Assembly: GCA_026625165.1 (NCBI GenBank)
Contig: CP112999.1
Span: 372,001-436,000, forward strand
Direction of reading: 5' to 3'
Length of the DNA: 64,000 nt
Source: Methanoregula sp.
GTDB taxonomy: Archaea; Halobacteriota; Methanomicrobia; Methanomicrobiales; Methanospirillaceae
Below the pieces are notes generated by a model. The model was not told the DNA's origin. It was given only the letters and a program-made list of their open reading frames with translations, and did not search any database. Both the position numbers and the translations under genes were made by a program. Numbering within the stretch: the first letter of the stretch is position 1; each line of letters opens with the position of its first letter. Below, piece after piece: positions 23,999 to 31,981 of the stretch.

Positions 23999-25027
23999 AT
24001 GAAGTGCCCGGTCTGCGAGATGGACTGTGTGAAGTCTGCAAAGGACATCCTCGCATCACTCCCGACAATTTTTCTACCCTGTGCAGAGTGCAACGCCCGC
24101 GTCCTTGATAAACGTGTCCCTCTTCCTGATCTCTCCTACGGCCTGCCCTGCTCCTGCGGAAAACGGTTCATCGACGAAGTCTTTGCACACATGTATGTCA
24201 TCATGGTGGAACAGGGAGACCTGAAACCCACAGACCCGCTCATCGCAGTAGGGACGCCGCTTGTCAACCCGGGCTATGCAATGGAACGCCCCCCGTTCCT
24301 CCCGGAGAAATCCCTTGTCCTGCTTTCCCCCCGGGTCACCAAACCGGCCGCGGATATTTTGATAAAAGACGTGCCGGAGCTGCGAGGTGTCGTAAAGTCT
24401 GACAATTTCACGCCCGGTATTGCCGATCCCGATCTCAACTCGGTTCCAAAAGTGTATGATCTTCTCGCAGGCTGCGATGTCAGGGCGGATGTCTTTCCCT
24501 TATGGACCGGCCCGCTTGTAATGTATAAACAACAGTCGCTGATCCATATAGAATTCCCCCGGGGCAACGACCTGAAAATCCGTGCTGTTGAAAAGCGTGT
24601 CGGCAAACCGCCTGTTAAGGATTTTGTTGACGCATGTTCCGGCGCCGGGACGCTGGGCCTCACGGCAGCATGCATGGGCGTCCCCCACGTGGTCATGAAC
24701 GACGCATGGTATGCATCGGCATTCTGGTCAGCGTTCAACCTCGAAGTGAACCGGGACTACCTCAAACTCAACAAGATAAAGATATACGAGCAGTACCAGG
24801 ATATGCAGAAGCACCCGGTCGCAAAGGAACCTCTAAAAATCGCGGAGACCGAGGGAGAGCAGGTCATTGAAGTCTATCAGGGCGACTTCAGGTTGTTACA
24901 CAGGGTATTGCCAGCGGGCAGCCCACTGACCGCGATCGATATTTTCGATAAAAATGACAAAGAGAAGATCGACTCGATCCAGAAAGAATGGCTGGAAAAA
25001 GTGGGCGGCGAGGTTTTCATCCCTTAA
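23999..25027 (+). CDS. Zinc-ribbon protein with methyltransferase-like domain, hypothetical
   Basis: 342 residues. The N-terminus has Cys pairs CPVCEMDC, CAEC and CSCG that would form one or two zinc ribbons. From about residue 205 a SAM-binding-like Rossmann pattern appears: FVDACSGAGTLGL resembles motif I of class I methyltransferases, followed by an acidic strand end in VVMNDAWY. No catalytic NPPY or DPPY motif was seen, so the target is unclear. It could be a methanogen-specific RNA or protein methyltransferase. It lies between the tRNA pair and the 7S RNA. Confidence 0.72.
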   Translation: MKCPVCEMDCVKSAKDILASLPTIFLPCAECNARVLDKRVPLPDLSYGLPCSCGKRFIDEVFAHMYVIMVEQGDLKPTDPLIAVGTPLVNPGYAMERPPFLPEKSLVLLSPRVTKPAADILIKDVPELRGVVKSDNFTPGIADPDLNSVPKVYDLLAGCDVRADVFPLWTGPLVMYKQQSLIHIEFPRGNDLKIRAVEKRVGKPPVKDFVDACSGAGTLGLTAACMGVPHVVMNDAWYASAFWSAFNLEVNRDYLKLNKIKIYEQYQDMQKHPVAKEPLKIAETEGEQVIEVYQGDFRLLHRVLPAGSPLTAIDIFDKNDKEKIDSIQKEWLEKVGGEVFIP

Positions 25028-25124
25028 AACCCTTTAAGTTCCCGTAATCCGGTAAAAGTCCATCATTGAAAAAGGGAGCCCCGCAGGTACAAAGCCTTTT
25101 TTCCCGCAATTGACAAAGGTATAT

Positions 25125-25431
25125 GGGGACTAGCCCGGGTGGTTCGGCGTCACCTGTAACCTGAAACCGTCGGTATGCCGGGGGCGAAGTTTGACCGAGG
25201 CTGCAACGACCTGCTGGAACCGGTATGTCCTGACTGTGAAACCTCGTCCCATGAGGTCGATGGACAGGGATTAAAATTCCGGAGGGAATGGCAACCTGTT
25301 GCTGCGGGGACCGGTTCAGGCCCGGAAGGGAGCAGACTTACCGTAGACATCCGGCGCCCATGGGGTAACGGGGCAGAGGATGGATGTGCTGGTGAAAGCA
25401 GTAACGTACAGTCGACCGATAACGCGTCCCC
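25125..25431 (+). ncRNA. Signal recognition particle 7S RNA
   Basis: About 307 nt. Helix 1 is formed by GGGGAC (25125-25130) with GTCCCC (25426-25431). The helix 8 signature reads CAGG-CCCGGAAGGG-AGCAG (around 25318-25335), with the GGAA tetraloop and asymmetric loop that bind SRP54. The size fits archaeal SRP RNA. A long reading frame across it (from 25175) is an artefact. Confidence 0.95.
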
Positions 25432-25444
25432 ATTTACGATTATT

Positions 25445-26410
25445 ATGTCCAAAGTGACCATTGTCGGTGCAACAGGAAATGTCGGGAGTTACGCTGCTCA
25501 CGCGATATCAATCATCCCGCATGTTCACGAGATCCTGCTGTACGGTCGGGAGGGGCGCGATGCCCTGCTCAAGGGTATCACCCAGGATTTTGTAGATTCG
25601 TTTGCAGCACGGGGTACCGATATCCAGATCAACTGGACGACGAATTTAAAGGACGCTGCAGGATCTGATGTGGTCGTAATTTCCACAGGTACGCCCCGCA
25701 CGCCCGGGCAGGACCGGCTTGACCTTGCCTTAGGCAATGCCAGAATCATTGCGCCGCTTGCCCAGACTATCGGTGTAGTTGCACCGGAATCCAAGATCCT
25801 TGTAGTTACCAACCCGGTCGATGTAATGACCTGCGTTGCGCTCAAGTACTCCGGCATGAAGCCCAATCAGGTGTTCGGACTGGGTACGCACCTTGACTCG
25901 ATGCGCCTGAAATCACTCATTGCATCCTATTTCAAGGTACATGTCAGCGAAGTGCATACCCGCATCATCGGCGAACATGGCGAGAGCATGGTGCCGCTCT
26001 GGTCTGCGACAACGATCGGGGGGATCAAGATCTCCAACCTGCCTGCATTCTCGCATCTCCCGGTAAAGGATTTCATTACGTCTGTCAAATGCAGCGGCGA
26101 GGCGATCATCAAGAACAAAGGGTCAACGGTCTATGGGCCCGGTGAAGCGATTGCATCTTTAGTAAAAACAGTGCTCGGAGACGAGAACCGCATCCTGACC
26201 GTTTCGGCATATATTAAAAGCGAGGTGCATGATATCGGCGATATATGCATCGGTGTACCGGCGCGGGTAAACCGCAGCGGTGTATTCCCGGTGACGATAC
26301 GTATCGACGAATCCGAGGTCATCGCGTTCCGCGAATCTGTCGAAAAGATACGGACCAGTACCAAGCAGGTTTTTTCTGCACTTGAAGAGGATCCCGGTCT
26401 ATCCAAGTAA
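25445..26410 (+). CDS. mdh: Malate dehydrogenase (lactate/malate dehydrogenase family)
   Basis: 321 residues from the ATG at 25445. The NAD(P) site is GATGNVGSYAA. Substrate-binding Arg residues and the catalytic His are in GTPRTPGQDR, NPVDVMT and IIGEHGESMVP. The predicted reaction is malate to oxaloacetate, part of the incomplete TCA pathway used for biosynthesis. The start lies 13 bp after the 3' end of the 7S RNA and has no Shine-Dalgarno sequence, so transcription may read through the RNA gene or begin just before the ATG. An L-lactate role cannot be excluded. Confidence 0.9.
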   Translation: MSKVTIVGATGNVGSYAAHAISIIPHVHEILLYGREGRDALLKGITQDFVDSFAARGTDIQINWTTNLKDAAGSDVVVISTGTPRTPGQDRLDLALGNARIIAPLAQTIGVVAPESKILVVTNPVDVMTCVALKYSGMKPNQVFGLGTHLDSMRLKSLIASYFKVHVSEVHTRIIGEHGESMVPLWSATTIGGIKISNLPAFSHLPVKDFITSVKCSGEAIIKNKGSTVYGPGEAIASLVKTVLGDENRILTVSAYIKSEVHDIGDICIGVPARVNRSGVFPVTIRIDESEVIAFRESVEKIRTSTKQVFSALEEDPGLSK

Positions 26411-26470
26411 AAATCAGGTATAACAGATAAAAAGTTATAAAAAAATAATAATGCTGGGTTAATAACTACT

Positions 26471-26728
26471 TTACATCAGGGTAACTTCAATAATCTCTGC
26501 CCGCTCGACACCGGCAACTTCTGAAAGCGAACGTTCGATCGCATCGGTTTCGCCACCGGCATCATTGATGACCGCTGCAAGCTTGATTGCTTTTAATCCA
26601 AATCCTATCGGTTCTTCCTTGATGTCCTGGATGCCGGGTAGTTTCTCTTTAAGAGCGGTTTTGAGTTTCTCTAAGTCGACCTCGGGTGATTCTGGCATTA
26701 CCCGTGCGATGACTGCGACGCTGCCCAT
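26471..26728 (-). CDS. Translation elongation factor aEF1-beta
   Basis: 85 residues, the guanine-exchange factor for aEF1-alpha. The full family pattern is present: VAVIARVMPESPEVDLEKL at the N-terminus, KEEPIGFGLKAI in the middle, and a final strand region GVERAEIIEV. The gene is complete at the usual family size. It follows a 53-residue zinc-ribbon gene by 4 bp, the usual arrangement in archaea. Confidence 0.95.
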   Translation of the reverse strand: MGSVAVIARVMPESPEVDLEKLKTALKEKLPGIQDIKEEPIGFGLKAIKLAAVINDAGGETDAIERSLSEVAGVERAEIIEVTLM

Positions 26729-26732
26729 AACC

Positions 26733-26894
26733 TTACGGTCCCCCGAATCCGCATTTCAGGCAGATATAGGGGATGCTCTGCTCCCTGCACCGGTAACACC
26801 GTCTGATCTCAAAACCACACGCCGGGCACCCGAATTTTGTTGCCCCCTCTTCTGCAAGCGGAGCGTTGCAGGATGTACATTTTTTATTTTCCAT
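26733..26894 (-). CDS. Small zinc-ribbon protein (COG2888 type), upstream of aEF1-beta
   Basis: A 53-residue frame beginning MENKKCTSC and ending LKCGFGGP, with four Cys-x-x-Cys pairs: CTSC, CPAC, CYRC and CLKC. This matches the archaeal HVO_2753-like RNA-binding zinc-ribbon family, which is usually found directly before aEF1-beta. GGTGAG lies about 10 nt before the ATG. Stop and next start are 4 bp apart, so the two genes are co-transcribed. The frame is short and easy to miss. Confidence 0.92.
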   Translation of the reverse strand: MENKKCTSCNAPLAEEGATKFGCPACGFEIRRCYRCREQSIPYICLKCGFGGP

Positions 26895-27034
26895 GGATAT
26901 GCTCACCATCGGTTCCTATACTATGTAACCTGATTACCATTAAAAGATTGCATCGGGCCGGCCGTCTCTCTTGAATGGATGCTGCAGGCGGATATCGCCA
27001 GTTTATAAAGCCGGCACTTATAAACGGTGTTAAT

Positions 27035-28699
27035 ATGCTCCGGCTGGTTGCCTCCCTCTTCCTGTTGTTGTGTGTTGTCCAGTGCGGTGCCGTCCGTATC
27101 ATCGAGTTTTGTCCTGACCCGTACCTCTACAATGATGCAGATGAATACCTCGTAATATACGGTACCGGATCGCTCGATGGAATTACGGTATCGGATGGTG
27201 AAGGCGGGTTTCGATTCCCTCCCGGGACGATCATCAACGGAAAACTCACAATTGCAAGAGATGCAATCGCTTTTTGTAAAACGCATAACAGGATGCCCGA
27301 TTACGAATGGTACGACTATTCACCTGTGGTCCCCGATGTGATATCGGGCGATAAACTCAGGATGGCTAATTCCCGGGACGAACTTATGGTCTACGACCAT
27401 GGGACGCTTATCCAGACCGTATCATGGCCAAAGGATATCAAACCCCGCGAGGGACAGGTGCATTACCTTGAAGACGGGGTTTGGGACAAGCGCCCGCTGA
27501 TGCTCGGGCAGTCCCGGTTTTCAACAAAAACATACAAAAATATTACCGTCACCACGTTTGTCTCTCCTGACAACTCAAACAAAGTATTTTTACAGGCAGT
27601 TGCATCTGCAAACCGGACCGTTCATGTCAATGTGTATGAATTCTCAAGCCAGGTAATGGCACATGCACTCAATGGTGCACACGAACGCGGGGCAGATGTC
27701 ATCATCCTTGTTGAAGGGGGCCCGGTCGGGGGAATCAGTCCTGAGGAGAAAACGGCACTCTGGATGATGAACCAGAGCGGGATCCCTGTCTACCAGATGA
27801 CCTCGGCTGGTGGAGAGAAAGCACCCTACCGGTTTGACCATGCAAAATATGTGGTCATTGACAACCGTGCTGTCCTTCTCACCAGCGAGAATTTCAAGGC
27901 CAGCGGATTTCCCCCGGAAGGGATAAGAGGCAACCGGGGCTGGGGCGTATATCTTGAAGATACAGAGACCGCTCAATATTTTGAAGATGTTTTTCTTTCC
28001 GATATCCAAGCCCCCGGTTCGATCCCGATTGCCGGAACACCGGGTGCATCTGAATCTCCCTCTACTGTTCCTTATACCCCCGAATTCTCTCCCCGGCGAT
28101 TTACGGGTGCAACGGTTACCCCGGTCCTTGCGCCCGATACAAGTTACCTGATCCTTGACCTCCTGAACAGTGCGCAGGAAACGATTGATATCGAGCAGGC
28201 CTATATAACAAACGAATCTGCCTTCACCCTGAATCCGTATCTTGCAACTGCCATCAATGCGTCCCGGCGCGGGGTCCACGTAAGGATCCTGCTTGATGCG
28301 TATTGGTATAATGTTGAAGACGAGAAAGACAACGACGAGATGGCAGCGCTCATAAACCATATCGGTATCATCGAAAAAATCCCGCTGGAGGCACGGTGCG
28401 CCGATCTCGAATCAAACAATCTGGAGAAGGTCCACAATAAGGGAGTGATCGTGGATAACCAGAGCGTGCTTGTTTCCAGCATCAACTGGAACAGCAACTC
28501 CCCAAATTTCAACCGGGAAGCCGGGGTCATCATCGAACACCCGGGAGCCGCTCAGTATTTTAAGGAAATATTTGAGGACGACTGGCAACCGGTAAGGTAT
28601 GCCCCTGTCCGGAATTTCGATTATCTCAAAATCGCTGGGTTAATTGCGGTTTTTGCAGGACTTATCGCACTCTTTTTATGGAGACGACAGAGAATATGA
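27035..28699 (+). CDS. Secreted phospholipase D-like protein with two HKD motifs
   Basis: 554 residues from the ATG at 27035; a TATA box about 27 bp upstream and an A/T-rich start fit a leaderless mRNA. A signal peptide (about 1-20) leads into a beta-rich N-terminal domain resembling a lamin-tail-type fold (IIEFCPDPYLYNDADEYLVIY). Two PLD domains follow, with HKD motifs HAKYVVID and HNKGVIVD, each followed by Asn/Ser residues. A C-terminal transmembrane helix and short basic tail anchor it. It is likely an extracellular nuclease or phosphodiesterase; lipid hydrolysis is also possible. Confidence 0.85.
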   Translation: MLRLVASLFLLLCVVQCGAVRIIEFCPDPYLYNDADEYLVIYGTGSLDGITVSDGEGGFRFPPGTIINGKLTIARDAIAFCKTHNRMPDYEWYDYSPVVPDVISGDKLRMANSRDELMVYDHGTLIQTVSWPKDIKPREGQVHYLEDGVWDKRPLMLGQSRFSTKTYKNITVTTFVSPDNSNKVFLQAVASANRTVHVNVYEFSSQVMAHALNGAHERGADVIILVEGGPVGGISPEEKTALWMMNQSGIPVYQMTSAGGEKAPYRFDHAKYVVIDNRAVLLTSENFKASGFPPEGIRGNRGWGVYLEDTETAQYFEDVFLSDIQAPGSIPIAGTPGASESPSTVPYTPEFSPRRFTGATVTPVLAPDTSYLILDLLNSAQETIDIEQAYITNESAFTLNPYLATAINASRRGVHVRILLDAYWYNVEDEKDNDEMAALINHIGIIEKIPLEARCADLESNNLEKVHNKGVIVDNQSVLVSSINWNSNSPNFNREAGVIIEHPGAAQYFKEIFEDDWQPVRYAPVRNFDYLKIAGLIAVFAGLIALFLWRRQRI

Positions 28700-28743
28700 G
28701 AGACGGGTCAAATATAAATCATCGGTAAGGAAAAAACCAGAAT

Positions 28744-29061
28744 TTACATCCTGTCAAATTTCTTCTTTGCACATTTGCAGACATCGCAGATATTGATGTC
28801 GCTGTCCCCTGTATCAACCGCAATCGCCCAGCGGTCTATGACTGCGCTGATCTCGGAAGAGAACTGCACTTCGCTGCTCCCCCGCTTTCTGCTGACATAC
28901 TGGGAGATCGCCGCTCTTGTTACTCCCAGCCTTCGTGCAGCCTCACTCTGGGACAGCCCGCGCACATGTATTAACCGGGAAACCATCTCGGCACGCATAC
29001 TGGGGAGCATCTTGCGCACCAGCGCATCGCAGTGGATGAGCAGGCAGGGTTCGTGGTTCAT
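28744..29061 (-). CDS. HTH-type transcriptional regulator with Cys-rich C-terminus
   Basis: 105 residues. A Cro/C1-type helix-turn-helix spans about 36-58 (LSQSEAARRLGVTRAAISQYV). The C-terminus holds CDVCKC, a possible metal or Fe-S site, plus Cys6 and Cys11 near the N-terminus. It resembles the archaeal COG2522 regulators. It overlaps the 3' end of the upstream wHTH gene by 4 bp, so the two regulators form one operon. Confidence 0.82.
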   Translation of the reverse strand: MNHEPCLLIHCDALVRKMLPSMRAEMVSRLIHVRGLSQSEAARRLGVTRAAISQYVSRKRGSSEVQFSSEISAVIDRWAIAVDTGDSDINICDVCKCAKKKFDRM

Positions 29062-29303
29062 GCGCAGGCTTTAGGAGTCTCACTGGATTGCCGGGGCCGG
29101 TTCTGGTAGATGATCTGCCTTGCATCCCTGAAGTTGAATTTCTCGATGATCATCTGGCGTTCTTTTAATTTTTTCAGGGCATAACGCACCGTGCGGGGGG
29201 CAAGGTTACTCTTCTTGACAAGATCCTTGTGCGTCATCGCCCCGCCTGTATCCAGGATTGTGAATACCGTCCTTGATGAGGGTGGCAGTGTTGCGGAATA
29301 CAT
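29058..29303 (-). CDS. Winged-helix transcriptional regulator (MarR/ArsR-like)
   Basis: 81 residues. A winged HTH runs from about residue 10 to 70: MTHKDLVKKSNLAPRTVRY as the recognition region and MIIEKFNFRDARQIIYQ as the wing. It overlaps the next regulator gene by 4 bp. Two TGTTAACA palindromes directly upstream (29312-29328) are a natural autoregulation site. Confidence 0.8.
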   Translation of the reverse strand: MYSATLPPSSRTVFTILDTGGAMTHKDLVKKSNLAPRTVRYALKKLKERQMIIEKFNFRDARQIIYQNRPRQSSETPKACA

Positions 29304-29311
29304 GATCGTGT

Positions 29312-29328
29312 TGTTAACACTGTTAACA
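29312..29328. promoter_or_regulatory. Double TGTTAACA palindrome before the wHTH regulator
   Basis: TGTTAACA (29312-29319) and TGTTAACA (29321-29328) are separated by one base, so the centres are 9 bp apart. The site lies 9 bp before the regulator start and about 46 bp before the OB-fold gene, and could control both. Confidence 0.5.
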
Positions 29329-29374
29329 TATCAATGTATCGCTGATTTATACTTCCAATTGTGAATTGCTATTG

Positions 29375-29749
29375 ATGTTCGAACGTCAGGAACGGCTGGC
29401 TCTCCTGATACTGGTTGCTGTGACAATCACCGTGGTTGCCGCTCATATGGCCCTTGAGAATGTGGGGAAGGGTCCTTTTGCCACCCCGTTCACCGAAAAG
29501 TCCAGTGACGGGGAACTTGTATACCTGTCGGGAATGGTTGACCATCTTGTTCTTACAAAGAACGGGGGTCACCTGGTTATGCAGGTAGAAAACACATCTG
29601 TTTTTATTCCTGGCCAGGTTGCTTCAGGAATGACTGTGCGCAGCGGGGATAATATCTCTGTGAGGGGGATCGTCCAGACTTACCAGGGAAAAAAGGAAGT
29701 GGTTGTCCGGTCAGGATCCGACATATCCTTCCTGCAGGAACATTCCTGA
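29375..29749 (+). CDS. Membrane-anchored OB-fold protein
   Basis: 124 residues from the ATG at 29375; a TTG at 29366 adds three residues. One N-terminal membrane segment (about 9-28) is followed by an OB-fold-like beta barrel: ELVYLSGMVDHLVLTKNGGHLVM, then GDNISVRGIVQTYQGKKEVVV. OB-fold proteins of this sort bind nucleic acid or oligosaccharides; here the domain is predicted to be outside the cell. It diverges from the wHTH regulator. Confidence 0.68.
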   Translation: MFERQERLALLILVAVTITVVAAHMALENVGKGPFATPFTEKSSDGELVYLSGMVDHLVLTKNGGHLVMQVENTSVFIPGQVASGMTVRSGDNISVRGIVQTYQGKKEVVVRSGSDISFLQEHS

Positions 29750-29848
29750 TTAAAAGGAAATAATCTTTGTCTCATGCGAATAATCATGGTAAAAAGACAC
29801 ATACAACCTTTCAAAACTTTTTTTATCTGAAGATGCAACATTAAGCCT

Positions 29849-30415
29849 ATGAAACAGATTTTTGGGGCTCTTCTTGTGATTGCTGTCATCGGCCTCGTTC
29901 TGGTTGCCGGATGCACCAGTACGGCGCCGCAGACATCCCCGGCAACATCATCCGGAGGTACCGGAGCACAGCAGGCAACAACAATCGCAACAACGGCACC
30001 GGTTAATGCAGCCACTACTGCAGTCTCTGCGGGAAGGGTTATTATCAATGAGAAGATCAACCTGCCGTCAACAACAGCAAAAAAATATGTTTTAGAGGAT
30101 TACGGGTTCCAGTATATTTATCCAAAGGACAGCTTTACCATCTCCATTGACTCTGACAAACCGGTGAACGTCCTTGTCATCGATAAGGGAGATGATCTCA
30201 AGTTTCCGGTTGTCACCCCGGCATGGAATACGGACTTAAGAAAAGACCAGTGGGATTACAGCCCGGTCATACCTGTATTCAGCCAGAGCAATGTACTGAA
30301 AAAAGACATGACATTCACAATAAAAGAAAAGAGCAAGTACATTATTATCATCGACCCGCGGTATAATGGCAGCAATGACGAAGTCCACTTTAATATTAAA
30401 GTGACGAAAAATTAA
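29849..30415 (+). CDS. Secreted lipoprotein with beta-rich C-terminal domain
   Basis: 188 residues. The signal peptide ends in a lipobox LVAGC at about 18-22, followed by a Thr/Ser/Ala-rich spacer of about 40 residues and a beta-rich domain. The domain has no catalytic motif and resembles small surface beta sandwiches in methanogens. It probably sits on the outer face of the membrane. Its stop codon overlaps that of the convergent HEAT-repeat gene. Confidence 0.78.
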   Translation: MKQIFGALLVIAVIGLVLVAGCTSTAPQTSPATSSGGTGAQQATTIATTAPVNAATTAVSAGRVIINEKINLPSTTAKKYVLEDYGFQYIYPKDSFTISIDSDKPVNVLVIDKGDDLKFPVVTPAWNTDLRKDQWDYSPVIPVFSQSNVLKKDMTFTIKEKSKYIIIIDPRYNGSNDEVHFNIKVTKN

Positions 30416-30984
30416 TTTTTTAGGGCCTGTTGCGTTGTTATGGGGGGTTGCACCGGCCCACTCTTTTTCAGTATACTGAGTGCCGTTCTCGCAGCAACCC
30501 TGACATCCTCATCCTTATCCAAAAGGAGGTTGTTGAGCGGGTTGACTGCCCGGGTGTCACCCAGTCGTCCCAGTGCCCATGCAGCATCCTTTCGGACTCT
30601 GGGTTTTGGATCGTTGAGCGTTTCGATCAACGGTCCGACTGCCCGGAGGTCACCGAGTTTTCCCAGCGCCCAAGCGGCCCCGGTCCGCACCCATTTATTC
30701 TCGTTTTTCAGCAATGCAATCAGGGGCTCAACCGCCCGTTTATCGCCGAGCTTTCCGAGCGATTTTGCGGCGAGCCACTGGACATCTACATAAGGGTCAT
30801 TGAGGGCAGCAAGGAGCGGTTCAACCGCGGATTCATCTCCGTGATCCCCGAGCGCTTCCGCAGCTTTCCACCGGGAGTCAAGGTACGGGCTTTTTAATAA
30901 CGTGATATATGCATTTGCCAGTTGTTTCCTGCGCTCTTTTACCTGTTCCGGGTCCTCCACGAGCTCCGGTTCCTGCTCCCCCAT
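30412..30984 (-). CDS. HEAT-repeat protein
   Basis: 190 residues with about four to five PBS-lyase-type HEAT repeats of 31 residues. Each carries the AA-x-A-L-G-x-G-D-x-x-A-V-x-P-L pattern, such as WKAAEALGDHGDESAVEPL and AAWALGKLGDLRAVGPL. An acidic N-terminus and a short tail flank them. It likely serves as a protein-protein scaffold; no enzyme motif is present. It converges on the lipoprotein gene with overlapping stop codons (30412-30415). Confidence 0.85.
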   Translation of the reverse strand: MGEQEPELVEDPEQVKERRKQLANAYITLLKSPYLDSRWKAAEALGDHGDESAVEPLLAALNDPYVDVQWLAAKSLGKLGDKRAVEPLIALLKNENKWVRTGAAWALGKLGDLRAVGPLIETLNDPKPRVRKDAAWALGRLGDTRAVNPLNNLLLDKDEDVRVAARTALSILKKSGPVQPPITTQQALKN

Positions 30985-31088
30985 TTATCATCCCCGATAG
31001 CCCTCAATTTGCGATGGAGTATTATTAATCTTTCTTACTTCTCTTCAAAATGGCATGATGGCGGGTTTTAATAAAAAAACATGCCGTA

Positions 31089-31928
31089 TTACTTTTTCAA
31101 TGGCATTATCTCAAGATGTACGGGTATATTTTTCACCGAATGAGTCAATGCACCGATACTGATCACATCGACATCGAGAGCCGCATACTCGACAATTGTG
31201 CTGACATCAATGCCACCTGATATCTCAACAATCACATTGTCACGCAGACCTTTCTGTGTCAATGCATCAAGGGAATCCTGTACCTGCCGGGGAGTCATGT
31301 TGTCAAACATGATAATATCCGATCCTGATTGCGCTGCCCGCACCGCATCTTCACGGGTTTCCACCTCGACCTCGATTTTGTAACAGCGTGAGCGGGATTG
31401 TGCGAGCGCGATCGCCTCATCAAGGCTTACAATCGCAAGATGGTTGTCTTTTATAAGAATACCATCGCTCAGATTTGACCGGTGGGTGTCACCGCCTCCG
31501 AGGGATACTGCTTTTTTGTCAAGTTCGCGAAACCCCGGGCAGGTCTTGCGGGTCGCTGCCACCCGGCACGACGAATTTACGCGGTGCACCAGTTCTGCAA
31601 ATTCTCTTGTTGTAGTGGCGATCCCGCTCATCCGCCCGATAATATTGAGTGCTGTGCGTTCAACAAGCAGGATCTTTTTTGCAGGCCCGTGCAGGGTCAT
31701 GAGCGTATCCCCGCGGCGAACCAGTGAACCGTCGGGGATAAGCTCGTCCACCCCCACCTCAAAATACCGGAACAGTGCGGATGCCTCGCTGAGTCCGGCA
31801 ATTACAGCAGGCTGCTCGGCACTGATCCGGGCATTGCATCCGATATCCGGAATGATGGTTTCAGAGGTCACATCACCAAAAGGAGCATCTTCCCGGATTA
31901 AATTCAACAGATAATCAATGCTTACCAT
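31089..31928 (-). CDS. nadC: Quinolinate phosphoribosyltransferase (decarboxylating)
   Basis: 279 residues. It makes nicotinate mononucleotide from quinolinate and PRPP in NAD synthesis. The family motifs are complete: EDAPFGDVTSE near the start, VERTALNIIGRMSGIAT, ATRKTCPGFRELDKKAV, GGGDTHRSNLSDGILIKDNH, and the C-terminal EISGGI and ISIGALTHS. Residues Arg, His and Lys of the active site are present. It is in the same operon as nadX, 53 bp downstream. Confidence 0.94.
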   Translation of the reverse strand: MVSIDYLLNLIREDAPFGDVTSETIIPDIGCNARISAEQPAVIAGLSEASALFRYFEVGVDELIPDGSLVRRGDTLMTLHGPAKKILLVERTALNIIGRMSGIATTTREFAELVHRVNSSCRVAATRKTCPGFRELDKKAVSLGGGDTHRSNLSDGILIKDNHLAIVSLDEAIALAQSRSRCYKIEVEVETREDAVRAAQSGSDIIMFDNMTPRQVQDSLDALTQKGLRDNVIVEISGGIDVSTIVEYAALDVDVISIGALTHSVKNIPVHLEIMPLKK

Positions 31929-31981
31929 GGGAATTCAATCCTGAACCACGCAGTCGCTCTCGTTTTGGAAATTCGCGCATA

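Noticed and set aside
25175-25444. Reading frame continuing upstream of malate dehydrogenase
   Set aside because: The sequence is the 7S RNA, and the enzyme family starts at the ATG at 25445.
30430-30897. Plus-strand frames across the HEAT-repeat gene
   Set aside because: The repeats on the minus strand give regular shadow frames; no independent domain was seen.
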